From positions 1-64,000 of the forward strand of contig NZ_JAIXTJ010000024.1 in assembly GCF_027483985.1 (NCBI RefSeq): a stretch of 64,000 bases of DNA, written 5' to 3'. Under the pieces are notes generated by a model. That model made no database searches. It was not told where the DNA came from and saw nothing but the letters and a program-made list of their open reading frames with translations. The DNA comes from Flavobacterium sp. (GTDB lineage Bacteria > Bacteroidota > Bacteroidia > Flavobacteriales > Flavobacteriaceae). Below, piece after piece: positions 37,989 through 45,857 of the stretch. How positions within the stretch are numbered: position 1 is the stretch's first letter; each line of letters begins with the position of its first letter. Made by a program: the position numbers and the translations under genes.

Positions 37989-39039
37989 ATTTGCTGATGA
38001 TATTTAAATAGCGTTCTAAACATTCTTTTTCAGTTTTTGCTATGAACAACAAGAAATCTTCTTTGTTGTTTTTGGTTTGTGCTACTTCTAGTGATTGATA
38101 ATAATTCATTCTTGTTTCATAATCTCCTTTAATGTTGGCTATTACATAACCGTTTTGCAGTAAAATTAAGTTCATTATTAAACGAGAAGTTCTTCCATTT
38201 CCATCAATAAATGGGTGAATGGTTACTAAGCGTTCGTGCATCTCTGCTGCCAAAATTACAGGATGAACTTTAGTTTTATTATCTTCATACCAAAGGAAAT
38301 AATCTTCCATATCTTTTGGAACACTTAAAGGTTGTGGCGGCATATGACTACTGCCTTTTATCATTACTTGAACACGTCTATAGCGTCCAGCATCTTCTGG
38401 AATTATACCACGTAATATTAAATTATGAACCGATAGCAACTCTCTTTCGTTTAACGGAAAGTTACGTTCCATTAATTGTTTTATATAGGCAATAGCTTCC
38501 GTATGATTGATAGCTTCTAAATGCTCTCGCATACTTTTGCCAGAGATGGTCAGCCCTTCATTGATGACCAAATCGGTTTCTCTTAAGGTTAGTGTGTTTC
38601 CTTCTATTCTATTGCTTTCAAATGTATATTCTAACTCGAGAGCTTGTGCAATTCTAAAACTATCAAAGGCTCGATAATGATCTAGTTGTTTTTTTATGGT
38701 ATCAATTTCATCTAGAATTTTTTGTAAATCTTTTGATAAAGGATTTCTCTTAAATGATGCTAAATATTTTAATTCTTCCTCGGCAACGAGCATCGCTTTT
38801 AATGCAAATTCTCTATCGTCGCCAATTTCATAAAGTATTTTTTGTTTTAACCAAGCTACCATTAAAGTTTCATAATCAATATCTAAAATCGTCGATAATT
38901 TTTTGATTTGCTCTTTTGTGGGTTTTCTTGCTCCACTTTCGAATTTACTAATCAACGCTTGATCAATACCCATTAGTTGTGCCAACTCACGTGTTTTAAT
39001 ACCTTTTTGTTCTCTAGCGTTCTTTAAAATAGCATTCAT
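37987..39039 (-). CDS. XRE-HTH and Fic-domain protein (AMPylator-like, class II)
   Basis: Fic proteins transfer AMP or other nucleoside phosphates to target proteins. The product has 350 residues from the ATG at 39039 (a TTG six bases earlier is possible). An N-terminal XRE helix-turn-helix (residues 1-55; KTRELAQLMGIDQALISKFE, GARKPTKEQIKKL) precedes the Fic core. The active site HPFIDGNGRTSR starts at about His275. The inhibitory motif SNRIEGN (about 142-148) lies N-terminal to the core and includes the Glu expected to clamp the site, as in class II Fic proteins. The HTH may bind the dyad in its own promoter. It lies downstream of smpB. No separate antitoxin gene is visible. Confidence 0.9.
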   Translation of the reverse strand: MNAILKNAREQKGIKTRELAQLMGIDQALISKFESGARKPTKEQIKKLSTILDIDYETLMVAWLKQKILYEIGDDREFALKAMLVAEEELKYLASFKRNPLSKDLQKILDEIDTIKKQLDHYRAFDSFRIAQALELEYTFESNRIEGNTLTLRETDLVINEGLTISGKSMREHLEAINHTEAIAYIKQLMERNFPLNERELLSVHNLILRGIIPEDAGRYRRVQVMIKGSSHMPPQPLSVPKDMEDYFLWYEDNKTKVHPVILAAEMHERLVTIHPFIDGNGRTSRLIMNLILLQNGYVIANIKGDYETRMNYYQSLEVAQTKNNKEDFLLFIAKTEKECLERYLNIISK

Positions 39040-39043
39040 CTTC

Positions 39044-39077
39044 AATGACTTTTATTGTCGTGACAAATTTAGTCATT
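39044..39077 (-). promoter_or_regulatory. Nested dyad over the -7 box of the XRE-Fic gene (candidate autoregulatory operator)
   Basis: Two inverted repeats share one centre at 39060.5. The outer arms are AATGACT (39044-39050) and AGTCATT (39071-39077). The inner pair is TTGTC-GT-GACAA (39055-39066), which is perfect. The -7 box TAAATTTG (minus strand, 39064-39071) lies inside the dyad, 24 bases before the Fic ATG. This is the layout expected for an HTH repressor blocking its own promoter. Confidence 0.6.
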
Positions 39078-39099
39078 TTTTTCTGTAAAAAAAAAGTTC

Positions 39100-39555
39100 T
39101 TAAAAACTTTTTTTAATTCGATCAATATCACGTTTAGTATCTTGCTCTTTAAGAGATTCTCTTTTATCGTAAGTTTTCTTTCCTCGACATAGTCCGATTT
39201 CGAGTTTAGCCAAACCTTTTTCGTTAGTGAATAAACGCAAAGGAATGATAGTTAGTCCTTTGGTATCAACGCTTTTTTCAAGTGATTTAAGTTCTCTTCG
39301 ATTAAGTAGTAGCTTTCTTTCGCTTCTAGCTTTATGATTGAATTGATTACCAAAAGTATATTCTTCGATTGATGTATTAATTGCAAAAAGTTCGCTAGCA
39401 TCATTAAATTCACAAAAGCTTTCGGTAATATTAGCTTTTCCTAATCGAATGGATTTTATTTCTGTACCTGTCAATACTATTCCAGCCGAATAAGTTTCAA
39501 TTATTTCATAGTCGAATTTGGCTCTTTTGTTAAGTATGTTTGCAGTTTTAATCAT
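39100..39555 (-). CDS. smpB: SsrA-binding protein
   Basis: SmpB binds tmRNA and delivers it to stalled ribosomes for trans-translation. From the ATG at 39555 it has 151 residues; the open frame continues upstream but without homology. Motifs: ILNKRAKFDYEIIETY, GIVLTGTEIKSIRLGKANI, SFCEF, HKARSERKLLLNRRELKSL, GLTIIPLRLF, GLAKLEIGLCRGKKTYDKRE and the basic C-terminal tail KRDIDRIKKS. A perfect -7 box ends 6 bases before the ATG, predicting a very short or absent leader. Confidence 0.97.
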   Translation of the reverse strand: MIKTANILNKRAKFDYEIIETYSAGIVLTGTEIKSIRLGKANITESFCEFNDASELFAINTSIEEYTFGNQFNHKARSERKLLLNRRELKSLEKSVDTKGLTIIPLRLFTNEKGLAKLEIGLCRGKKTYDKRESLKEQDTKRDIDRIKKSF

Positions 39556-39561
39556 AGAATG

Positions 39562-39569
39562 CAAATGTA
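39562..39569 (-). promoter_or_regulatory. Bacteroidota -7 box (TACATTTG) predicting a leaderless smpB mRNA
   Basis: On the minus strand TACATTTG, followed by C, ends 6 bases before the smpB ATG at 39555. A transcript starting 5-7 bases downstream would begin at or near the start codon. Confidence 0.55.
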
Positions 39570-39695
39570 GTAACAATTTTATTAAACTAAAAGGATTTAT
39601 GAATCATCGAAATGATAAAATTTTAATCCAACATTTTTAAAATCTATCCAAAAAATTATTATATTCGTAAAACCAACCTTAAAAAACTAAAGAGT

Positions 39696-41210
39696 ATGAC
39701 AAAAAATTTTCTAAAAATTATTATTTTATCAGTATTTGTTTTTGCCTCTTGTTCTAAAGAGGATTCATTTGATGAAATTACCGTTGATGCAGCACAAAAA
39801 AATCCGTTAACAGCGCAACAAGTAAATGCTCAAATTGATGAAGCTATTGCTACAAAAGGAACTTTTAGCTGGAAAAATGCCTCTAATCACTTACTTTGGA
39901 GTGCCGCTTTCAGAGGAAATCATATTGTTACAATAGGTTTTGGTAATTCTGAAAAAGATTTTGATAGAAGTAAATCTACTAATAACGCTGCAACACAAGC
40001 TACAATTTTAAATTTAATTGCGCATTATGAAGGTAAGTCTAAAGAAGATGTTTTGCTTTCAAGTGATACTTTTTTAAACTTGGTTGATGTTTATATCGAA
40101 AAGCAAGAAACCATTATTGCTTTAAGAAAAACTGCTAAAATTAGATATGTTGAACCTGGTGATTACAAATATTTTGAAACGGCTCAACAAAAAGTTTCTT
40201 TGTCTTCGTCAAGTTCGTCAAGTTCTTCAGGATGCGGATTTGAATCATCAACTTTAAGTGCCTCTGATTTTACAACGGTTACTCCAGGTGCAAAAGTGCC
40301 TTGGTCATTCTATCAGCACAATATTCCAACAGCTTGGAATGTTTCTACAGGAAGAGGTGTTACAATTGGAATTATTGATACAGGTGTTTCTCCAAGTCAA
40401 ACTTTGTTAGGAAGTAATTTTAATGACGGACTTTCAACCGGAAGAACCATTCAAAAATTCGGAACATATGTCGATTCTGTTTGGCCTTGGAGCACTGGAA
40501 CTGATGGACCAAATGATCAATGTGGTCACGGAACGAGTATGTCATCTGTAGCTGCTGCACCAAGAAACGATAATGGATTACCAGTTGGAGTTGCTTATAA
40601 TTCTAATTTAATTGTTTACAGAGCAGCTTCGAATGTTGTTTTAGATGGTTATCACGAACAAAATGGTGTAAAAAATGCTTTTACTGCTTTAGGAAATAAT
40701 ACAAACGTAAAAATTATTTCAATGTCGTTAGGACATATTTTTTCGTCAGGAAAAATTGAAGATGGTGTGAGATATGCCTACAGTAAAGGAAAGTTAATTT
40801 TTTGTGCAGGCGGAACTTCGACAAGTTTTACCAATTTTGTTGGAGTAATTTTTCCAGCGTGGATGCCAGAAACTGTTGCTGTAACTGGTGTTAAAGAAGG
40901 CACATCTAATCAAAAATGTGATGTTTGTCATTCTGGCGGAAAAATTGAATTTACTGTTCAGATGCAACGTGCTGCTTCTGGAAACACTGTGCCTGTTACA
41001 AGTTATTATGATAATCAAAGTGACTACGTTGGCGGTTCATCTGTAGCAACTGCAACTACAGCAGGAATTGCCGCTTTAGTTTGGTCTAAAAACCCATCTT
41101 GGACAAGAGATCAAGTTTTAAACAAGATGCGTCAATCGGCTACTTATTTCCCTACAAGAAATTCTGATTATGGTTATGGTAACGTAAATGCTGCTTTGGC
41201 TGTTCAATAA
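39696..41210 (+). CDS. Subtilisin-like (S8) serine protease lipoprotein
   Basis: A 504-residue exported protease. The signal ends in VFVFASCSKED, a lipobox that lipidates the Cys. A proregion-like segment (about 25-165) is followed by a Ser-rich linker encoded by a run of similar codons near 40200. The S8 catalytic domain has the complete triad: Asp228 (GIIDTGVS), His278 (CGHGTSMSS) and Ser449 (GGSSVATATTAGIAALV). A CDVCHSGG cysteine motif lies in the core. No T9SS tail is present. It has its own terminator and appears to be monocistronic. Confidence 0.9.
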   Translation: MTKNFLKIIILSVFVFASCSKEDSFDEITVDAAQKNPLTAQQVNAQIDEAIATKGTFSWKNASNHLLWSAAFRGNHIVTIGFGNSEKDFDRSKSTNNAATQATILNLIAHYEGKSKEDVLLSSDTFLNLVDVYIEKQETIIALRKTAKIRYVEPGDYKYFETAQQKVSLSSSSSSSSSGCGFESSTLSASDFTTVTPGAKVPWSFYQHNIPTAWNVSTGRGVTIGIIDTGVSPSQTLLGSNFNDGLSTGRTIQKFGTYVDSVWPWSTGTDGPNDQCGHGTSMSSVAAAPRNDNGLPVGVAYNSNLIVYRAASNVVLDGYHEQNGVKNAFTALGNNTNVKIISMSLGHIFSSGKIEDGVRYAYSKGKLIFCAGGTSTSFTNFVGVIFPAWMPETVAVTGVKEGTSNQKCDVCHSGGKIEFTVQMQRAASGNTVPVTSYYDNQSDYVGGSSVATATTAGIAALVWSKNPSWTRDQVLNKMRQSATYFPTRNSDYGYGNVNAALAVQ

Positions 41211-41228
41211 TAATCAATTCAAAAATAT

Positions 41229-41260
41229 AAACCATCAAAAGAAATTTTGATGGTTTTTTT
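41229..41260 (+). terminator. Terminator after the S8 protease
   Basis: AACCATCAAAA pairs with TTTTGATGGTT around a short loop and is followed by a T-run, 19 bases past the stop. Confidence 0.87.
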
Positions 41261-41279
41261 ATCCAATCAATATTAATAC

Positions 41280-41287
41280 TACTTTTG
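41280..41287 (+). promoter_or_regulatory. Bacteroidota -7 box (TACTTTTG) predicting a leaderless VF530-type mRNA
   Basis: TACTTTTG, followed by C, ends only 4 bases before the ATG at 41292, so transcription probably starts in or just before the start codon. Confidence 0.55.
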
Positions 41288-41291
41288 CGCT

Positions 41292-41519
41292 ATGGAAAAA
41301 TCAAAAGATCCTCTTCACGGTGTTACGTTAAAAGTTATTGTCGAACAATTAGTCGAATTTTATGGTTTCGACACCTTAGCCGAATTTATCAATATTAATT
41401 GTTTTAAAGACAATCCGAGCGTGAAATCTAGCCTGACTTTTTTGAGAAAAACAGATTGGGCAAGAAAAAAAGTAGAAGAATTATACATAAGAACATTACC
41501 TAAATTAAAAACCCTTTAA
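41292..41519 (+). CDS. VF530-type small DNA-binding protein (DUF2132)
   Basis: A 75-residue cytoplasmic protein: SKDPLHGVTLKVIVEQLVE, YGFDTLAEFININCFKDNPSVKSSL, TFLRKTDWARKKVEELYI. This is the VF530/DUF2132 family, whose structural member from Vibrio fischeri binds DNA. The regulatory target is unknown. The conserved LHGVTL start and KTDWAR motif support the call. It lies between two terminators, so it is a single-gene unit, and its -7 box predicts a leaderless transcript. Confidence 0.88.
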   Translation: MEKSKDPLHGVTLKVIVEQLVEFYGFDTLAEFININCFKDNPSVKSSLTFLRKTDWARKKVEELYIRTLPKLKTL

Positions 41520-41539
41520 ATTGCTTTAAAGGGTTTTTA
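41507..41539. terminator. Bidirectional terminator between VF530-type and 8-TM genes
   Basis: A 13-bp stem (AAAACCCTTTAAA with TTTAAAGGGTTTT) has a 4-nt loop. It includes the VF530-type stop codon and faces the convergent gene that ends at 41544. Confidence 0.88.
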
Positions 41540-41543
41540 ATTA

Positions 41544-43058
41544 TTAGTTTTCTGCTAAGCCACGCCATTTCTTTATTTTTGAGGAAAGAAGTAGCATAAT
41601 AATAAGTACAAATAGAATATTTAAATACAAGAAAATAATCGAGTTATCTCTAAGGAATTTTATCGTTGGATAGTATTCACTTAACTCATAGGGCACATTA
41701 TCTTTATAGGTTAAAGTTCTTAAAAACTCTATATACAGAAAGTAAATTAAGGGCAAAATTCCCGGAACTGACCACAGAACGACATTCACAACTACTCCAG
41801 AAATACTTTTATTTTTCTTCTTCGATAATATATAAATAAAATAAATTACGGCTAAAACGACAGTAATAATTACAAGAGTTGGAAAGGTGTAATCCCATTT
41901 AATAATCAAACTAATGATTCCAAATAGAATTCCTAATATACCTAAACTTACAGCTGCAACCATCCAATTTTTTATAGAAGTCACCCTAAACGAAAATACC
42001 AACAACGATAATCCGATAGCGAGATAAAGTATGATTAATAATGTATCAAAATTTATACTTGGAGTATTCCAAGAATCAGCAATTTTATCATAATTATAAT
42101 GCAGTTTAGCCTCAGGAACATAGTATTTGTAGTATTCAAATTGTTGGTCTTTAATAGTAACTATATATTTATTCACGCTATCAAAAACGCTTCCGTTGGT
42201 GTAATTACTTGGATAATAAACTTCACTTTCATTATTTTTTCCAATCAAATTGTACTTTTCAAAATTGGGATGATCATAGATCAAATCAAACCATTTATAG
42301 GCATCAATATTGGCTTTTAGGTTGTGTTCTTTTGCAATTTTAAGATAGCTTTTAAAGAGATTTTTAATAGAATCTTTTTGCTGATTTACTAACCAAGTTT
42401 TGATTGTTTTTTTACGTAAAGAATCGCTTTCAAAATCAAAAAAAGTGTAACTATTGACGTTCTTGTTCAACAATGATAAATAGTTGTATTTTTTTCCGTT
42501 GAAGTAAATAAAGTTGTTTTTTGATGCATTTGAGTCGTCTGGTATTACAGTTGCTATTCCAGCTTCGTCATATTCATCATTTCTGTAGTTATTTGAAAAC
42601 GATCCATCAATAAAAAAGGAACCTTTACTAAGAATTTCACATCGTTCTTTAGCTTCTTTTTCTGAATAATAACTTCGAACTCTAGTTTCTTTACCATAAT
42701 AAAAAGAATAGGTAAACAAGCAAGTTAAAAAACTGATAAACAATATTATAAACCATTCTTTAAGTAATGAAAAGTTGGTTTTGGGATAAAATGACTTAAA
42801 CGAGTTATTCTTCAAATAAAAGAGCAACCAAAGGATGATTATTAAGATAGATAAGAAACTACTAAAGAAAATTATCAAACCATCATTGTCGTAATTATAA
42901 TTGTTTTCATCTTCGCTAAAGTTCAATTTTCCTTCAACATATCCGATAAAAAAGAAGATAATATTTACTGCAATAAGTATAATCGACACAGGAACAACTC
43001 TCGTATTCCAAAGTAAAGGATATTTTATCAGTAACTGTTTTTGAATATTTTTAAACAT
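41544..43058 (-). CDS. Eight-TM membrane protein of unknown function, likely ABC transporter partner
   Basis: I do not recognise the family. The 504 residues have three N-terminal membrane helices (about 22-42, 64-85 and 103-123), a large extracytoplasmic domain of about 200 residues, then five C-terminal helices. This fits a permease-like or substrate-sensing membrane subunit. It is encoded 11 bases after the ABC ATPase on the same strand, and no other permease is nearby, so it is the likely membrane partner. No ABC permease signature is visible, hence the modest confidence. Confidence 0.65.
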   Translation of the reverse strand: MFKNIQKQLLIKYPLLWNTRVVPVSIILIAVNIIFFFIGYVEGKLNFSEDENNYNYDNDGLIIFFSSFLSILIIILWLLFYLKNNSFKSFYPKTNFSLLKEWFIILFISFLTCLFTYSFYYGKETRVRSYYSEKEAKERCEILSKGSFFIDGSFSNNYRNDEYDEAGIATVIPDDSNASKNNFIYFNGKKYNYLSLLNKNVNSYTFFDFESDSLRKKTIKTWLVNQQKDSIKNLFKSYLKIAKEHNLKANIDAYKWFDLIYDHPNFEKYNLIGKNNESEVYYPSNYTNGSVFDSVNKYIVTIKDQQFEYYKYYVPEAKLHYNYDKIADSWNTPSINFDTLLIILYLAIGLSLLVFSFRVTSIKNWMVAAVSLGILGILFGIISLIIKWDYTFPTLVIITVVLAVIYFIYILSKKKNKSISGVVVNVVLWSVPGILPLIYFLYIEFLRTLTYKDNVPYELSEYYPTIKFLRDNSIIFLYLNILFVLIIMLLLSSKIKKWRGLAEN

Positions 43059-43069
43059 AATTTTTAGAT

Positions 43070-44233
43070 TTAGGATACAAAAAAGCGACGTGTTGAATTG
43101 GAAATATTTCTTAAGTATTGCAACGGAATTTTTTGGTTAATGACAACCTTCATAAAGTCATAAATACTAACTTCTTCTGGAAAATTGATGATATACGTTC
43201 CGCCATTATATTGCAAAGAAATCATATTTAATTTATCAAATGTTTCTCCCAATTGACTCTGATTCCATTCGCTTTCAAATTCGATAACCAAATTGTTTTC
43301 GATAACAGTATCCTCTTCATTAGTTGCATTTTCAATAAGATTTTTTTGTTTACCATATTTCAAGAAAATAACTTGATCGGATGTTTTTTCAACTTCATAT
43401 AACTGTTGTGAACTCAAGACAATTCCAATAGGCCTGAATGGTGATTTTGCTATCGCTTTGAAATCTTCTAAAACGGTTTGCTGTGCAAGAATATCTAAAT
43501 TCGCTAACGGTTCGTCGATGAGTAAGATTTTCGGTTTTCTTAATAACATTCGAGCCAATTCAAAACGCATTTTATAGCCCGATGATAAACTAGACCAACT
43601 GTGTTTTCTGTATTTTCTTAAACCCAAACGAGCAATGATTAATTCAACAATCAATTCATTTTCTTCAGGTTTGTAGCCATAATTTGTCGCAGTGAATTGC
43701 AAGTTTTCAAACATTGAGCCATACCAAGAATCAGTGCGCTGCGGAATGTAAACCAATTTTGTTCTCAAATCATAATTATCGTCGAATTGAAAATTATAGT
43801 TTATTGTTCCGCTTGACGGACATAATTCACCGCACAAACTTCTTAACAAAGTTGTTTTTCCGTTACCGTTTTCGCCTACCAATCCTAAAATTTGACCTTG
43901 ATACAATTCCATTTTAATTGGTCCGAGACCAAAACTTGATGCACCGTAACTTTTTACTAAATCGGAAGTTGAAACCAATAATTCTTTAGCAGGAATTGGT
44001 TTTGTTACCAAACTAGTGTGCAAATCAGACAAAATGTCTTTAAATTTTTCTTTCTTGGCTTCAATATTACTTTCATTATGATCTAACCAAACAAGAAAAT
44101 CATTCGTTTTTTTGTAATGGTTAACATCTTCGGTATCAAGAGTTAAATCGATAACTCTCTTGGTGAGAATGGTAAAGTCTTCAAACTTTAAAAAGTCTTG
44201 CAACTCCTGAAATTGTTTTTCAAATTCGTTCAT
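43070..44233 (-). CDS. ABC transporter ATP-binding protein with extra N-terminal domain
   Basis: A 387-residue ABC ATPase. Walker A is LGLVGENGNGKTTLL, the signature is SSLSSGYKMRFELARML, and Walker B is KILLIDEPLANLDIL, followed by the H-loop region GIVLSSQQ. About 105 residues precede the ATPase domain, which begins around LGPIKMELYQG; an extension of that length is unusual and has no known match. The C-terminal 100 residues are also extra. It is cotranscribed with the 8-TM protein (11 bases) and the GNAT gene upstream (3 bases). The substrate is unknown. Confidence 0.85.
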   Translation of the reverse strand: MNEFEKQFQELQDFLKFEDFTILTKRVIDLTLDTEDVNHYKKTNDFLVWLDHNESNIEAKKEKFKDILSDLHTSLVTKPIPAKELLVSTSDLVKSYGASSFGLGPIKMELYQGQILGLVGENGNGKTTLLRSLCGELCPSSGTINYNFQFDDNYDLRTKLVYIPQRTDSWYGSMFENLQFTATNYGYKPEENELIVELIIARLGLRKYRKHSWSSLSSGYKMRFELARMLLRKPKILLIDEPLANLDILAQQTVLEDFKAIAKSPFRPIGIVLSSQQLYEVEKTSDQVIFLKYGKQKNLIENATNEEDTVIENNLVIEFESEWNQSQLGETFDKLNMISLQYNGGTYIINFPEEVSIYDFMKVVINQKIPLQYLRNISNSTRRFFVS

Positions 44234-44236
44234 ATG

Positions 44237-44797
44237 TTATTTTTTGAAATTTCTTTTTAGTAGTGAATAAATTACAGAATCCCAATATTTTCCATTCCAC
44301 AATTCATTTTCTTGAATGTGAGCTTCTTTTATAAATCCATTTTTTAATAAAACTCTCTCCGAAGCTACGTTTTCAGGATCGATAACTGCTTCTATTGAAT
44401 GCATATTGAGGTCTTCAAAGCCATATTCTAAAACTACTTTGATCGCTTCTGTGACAATTCCTCGTCCGTTATACTCGGGTAAAATCATATAACCAATTTC
44501 GCAACGATGATTTTCGGGTTGAATACGGTAATGTCCTATAATGCCAATCAATTTTGGGTTGCCTTTTAATGTAATTGCCCAATTGATACCTTCATTATTG
44601 TCGATTTTATCATCGATCATTTTCAAATGCTCCATTGCTTCTTCTTCGGTTGAAATCAATGGTCGTGGAATATACTTCATTGTGCCAGGATTGCCACGAA
44701 GCTCTAGTATTTCTTTGACATCAGTTGCAGCAACTCTTCTCAAATAAAGTCGCTCAGTTTCAAGATTTTTAAACGGATGAAAATTGATTTCTAACAT
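44237..44797 (-). CDS. GNAT N-acetyltransferase, RimJ/RimL-like
   Basis: A 186-residue acetyltransferase of the GNAT fold that uses acetyl-CoA. The N-terminal part (LETERLYLRRVAATD) is typical of RimJ/RimL-type enzymes. Motif A contains the acetyl-CoA pyrophosphate-binding loop region EIGYMILPEYNGRGIVTEAI. Near the C-terminus FEDLNMHSIEAVIDPENVASERVLLKNGF matches motif B. The target amino group cannot be read from sequence. It lies in a minus-strand operon (aldose epimerase, GNAT, ABC ATPase, 8-TM protein), 3 bases from each neighbour. Confidence 0.9.
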   Translation of the reverse strand: MLEINFHPFKNLETERLYLRRVAATDVKEILELRGNPGTMKYIPRPLISTEEEAMEHLKMIDDKIDNNEGINWAITLKGNPKLIGIIGHYRIQPENHRCEIGYMILPEYNGRGIVTEAIKVVLEYGFEDLNMHSIEAVIDPENVASERVLLKNGFIKEAHIQENELWNGKYWDSVIYSLLKRNFKK

Positions 44798-44800
44798 TAT

Positions 44801-45655
44801 TTAAAGAATTTCTATTTGGAATTGAAAAGATTTAGTTTCGTTGACTGCTACAAATTGTATGCCTTCTTTTTCAATGAGTTTACCGCTAGCATCAACGACA
44901 TCAGAATATCCTAACCAAGGTTCGATGCAAATAAAAGGTGCATTGGGCTTAGTCCAAATGCCGAGATTTTGAAAATCATCAAAAGCTATTTTTAATTTTG
45001 GATTATTTTTTTCTAAAATGGTAATGCTTTTAGATTGTAATTTTTTAAAAATCAGTGCATCATTTTCAAATGTAGCATAGGTTAAAGGTAATTTTTTATT
45101 ATCCAATTCAATTTCAAATGTTGTATCTGATAACAAATCATTTTCTAGAGTAAAACAAGTCAAAGTTTCTTGATGTTCAAATGCTAAAGAATATTTTTCA
45201 AATGAATTGGGTAATGCAAAAGCAGGATGAGCACCAATTGAAAACGGAATTTTTTTAGTGTCGTTGTTTATTATTTTATATTCAACTACTAATTTATTAC
45301 CTTTTAGAATATAAATTAGATGCAATTCAAATTCAAAAGGATATACTTTTTTTGTTGCATCGGTTGCTTGTAGCGAATAGGTGACACTAGTTTGAGTTTG
45401 TTCGATAACCGAAAAATTATGATCTCTAGCAAAACCGTGACGCGATAATTCATATTTTTTATCTTCATATTCAAATGCATTATTTTTTAAAGTTCCAACT
45501 ATTGGAAATAAAACCGGTGAATGTTTTCCCCAAAAGTTAGGATTACCTTCCCAAATGTATTCGGTATTATTTTGAATATTAGTCAGTGAAATCAGTTCTG
45601 CGCCATCACTTTTAATTGTAGCAGAAAGTATTGAATTAGAAAGTACAGTTTTCAT
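44801..45655 (-). CDS. Aldose 1-epimerase-like protein
   Basis: A 284-residue beta-sandwich of the aldose 1-epimerase/galactose mutarotase superfamily. Motifs: SDGAELISL, YIWEGNPNFWGKHSPVLFPIVG, LSRHGFARDHNF with the general-acid His, the SIGAHPAFALP turn, and FICIEPWLGYSD near the C-terminus, which is typical of the YeaD/HPr-like branch. The exact sugar is unknown. It leads the minus-strand operon. TACATTTA, one mismatch from the -7 consensus, lies upstream. Confidence 0.85.
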   Translation of the reverse strand: MKTVLSNSILSATIKSDGAELISLTNIQNNTEYIWEGNPNFWGKHSPVLFPIVGTLKNNAFEYEDKKYELSRHGFARDHNFSVIEQTQTSVTYSLQATDATKKVYPFEFELHLIYILKGNKLVVEYKIINNDTKKIPFSIGAHPAFALPNSFEKYSLAFEHQETLTCFTLENDLLSDTTFEIELDNKKLPLTYATFENDALIFKKLQSKSITILEKNNPKLKIAFDDFQNLGIWTKPNAPFICIEPWLGYSDVVDASGKLIEKEGIQFVAVNETKSFQFQIEIL

Positions 45656-45857
45656 TAAATAAACAAGTTTTACTTTTTCGACTACGTAAATGTATTTTAT
45701 TATTTTAAATTACGCCATTTTTAGATAAGAAATGATTTACAAAGGAGATAAATTGATTAAATCTAGTAACAATTTGATTTTTTAACATACAAATAGGAAT
45801 GCTTTTGAACTGTAACAAGTTTTTTTTGCCTTAATTTGTTTTACTAATTTTAATTTT

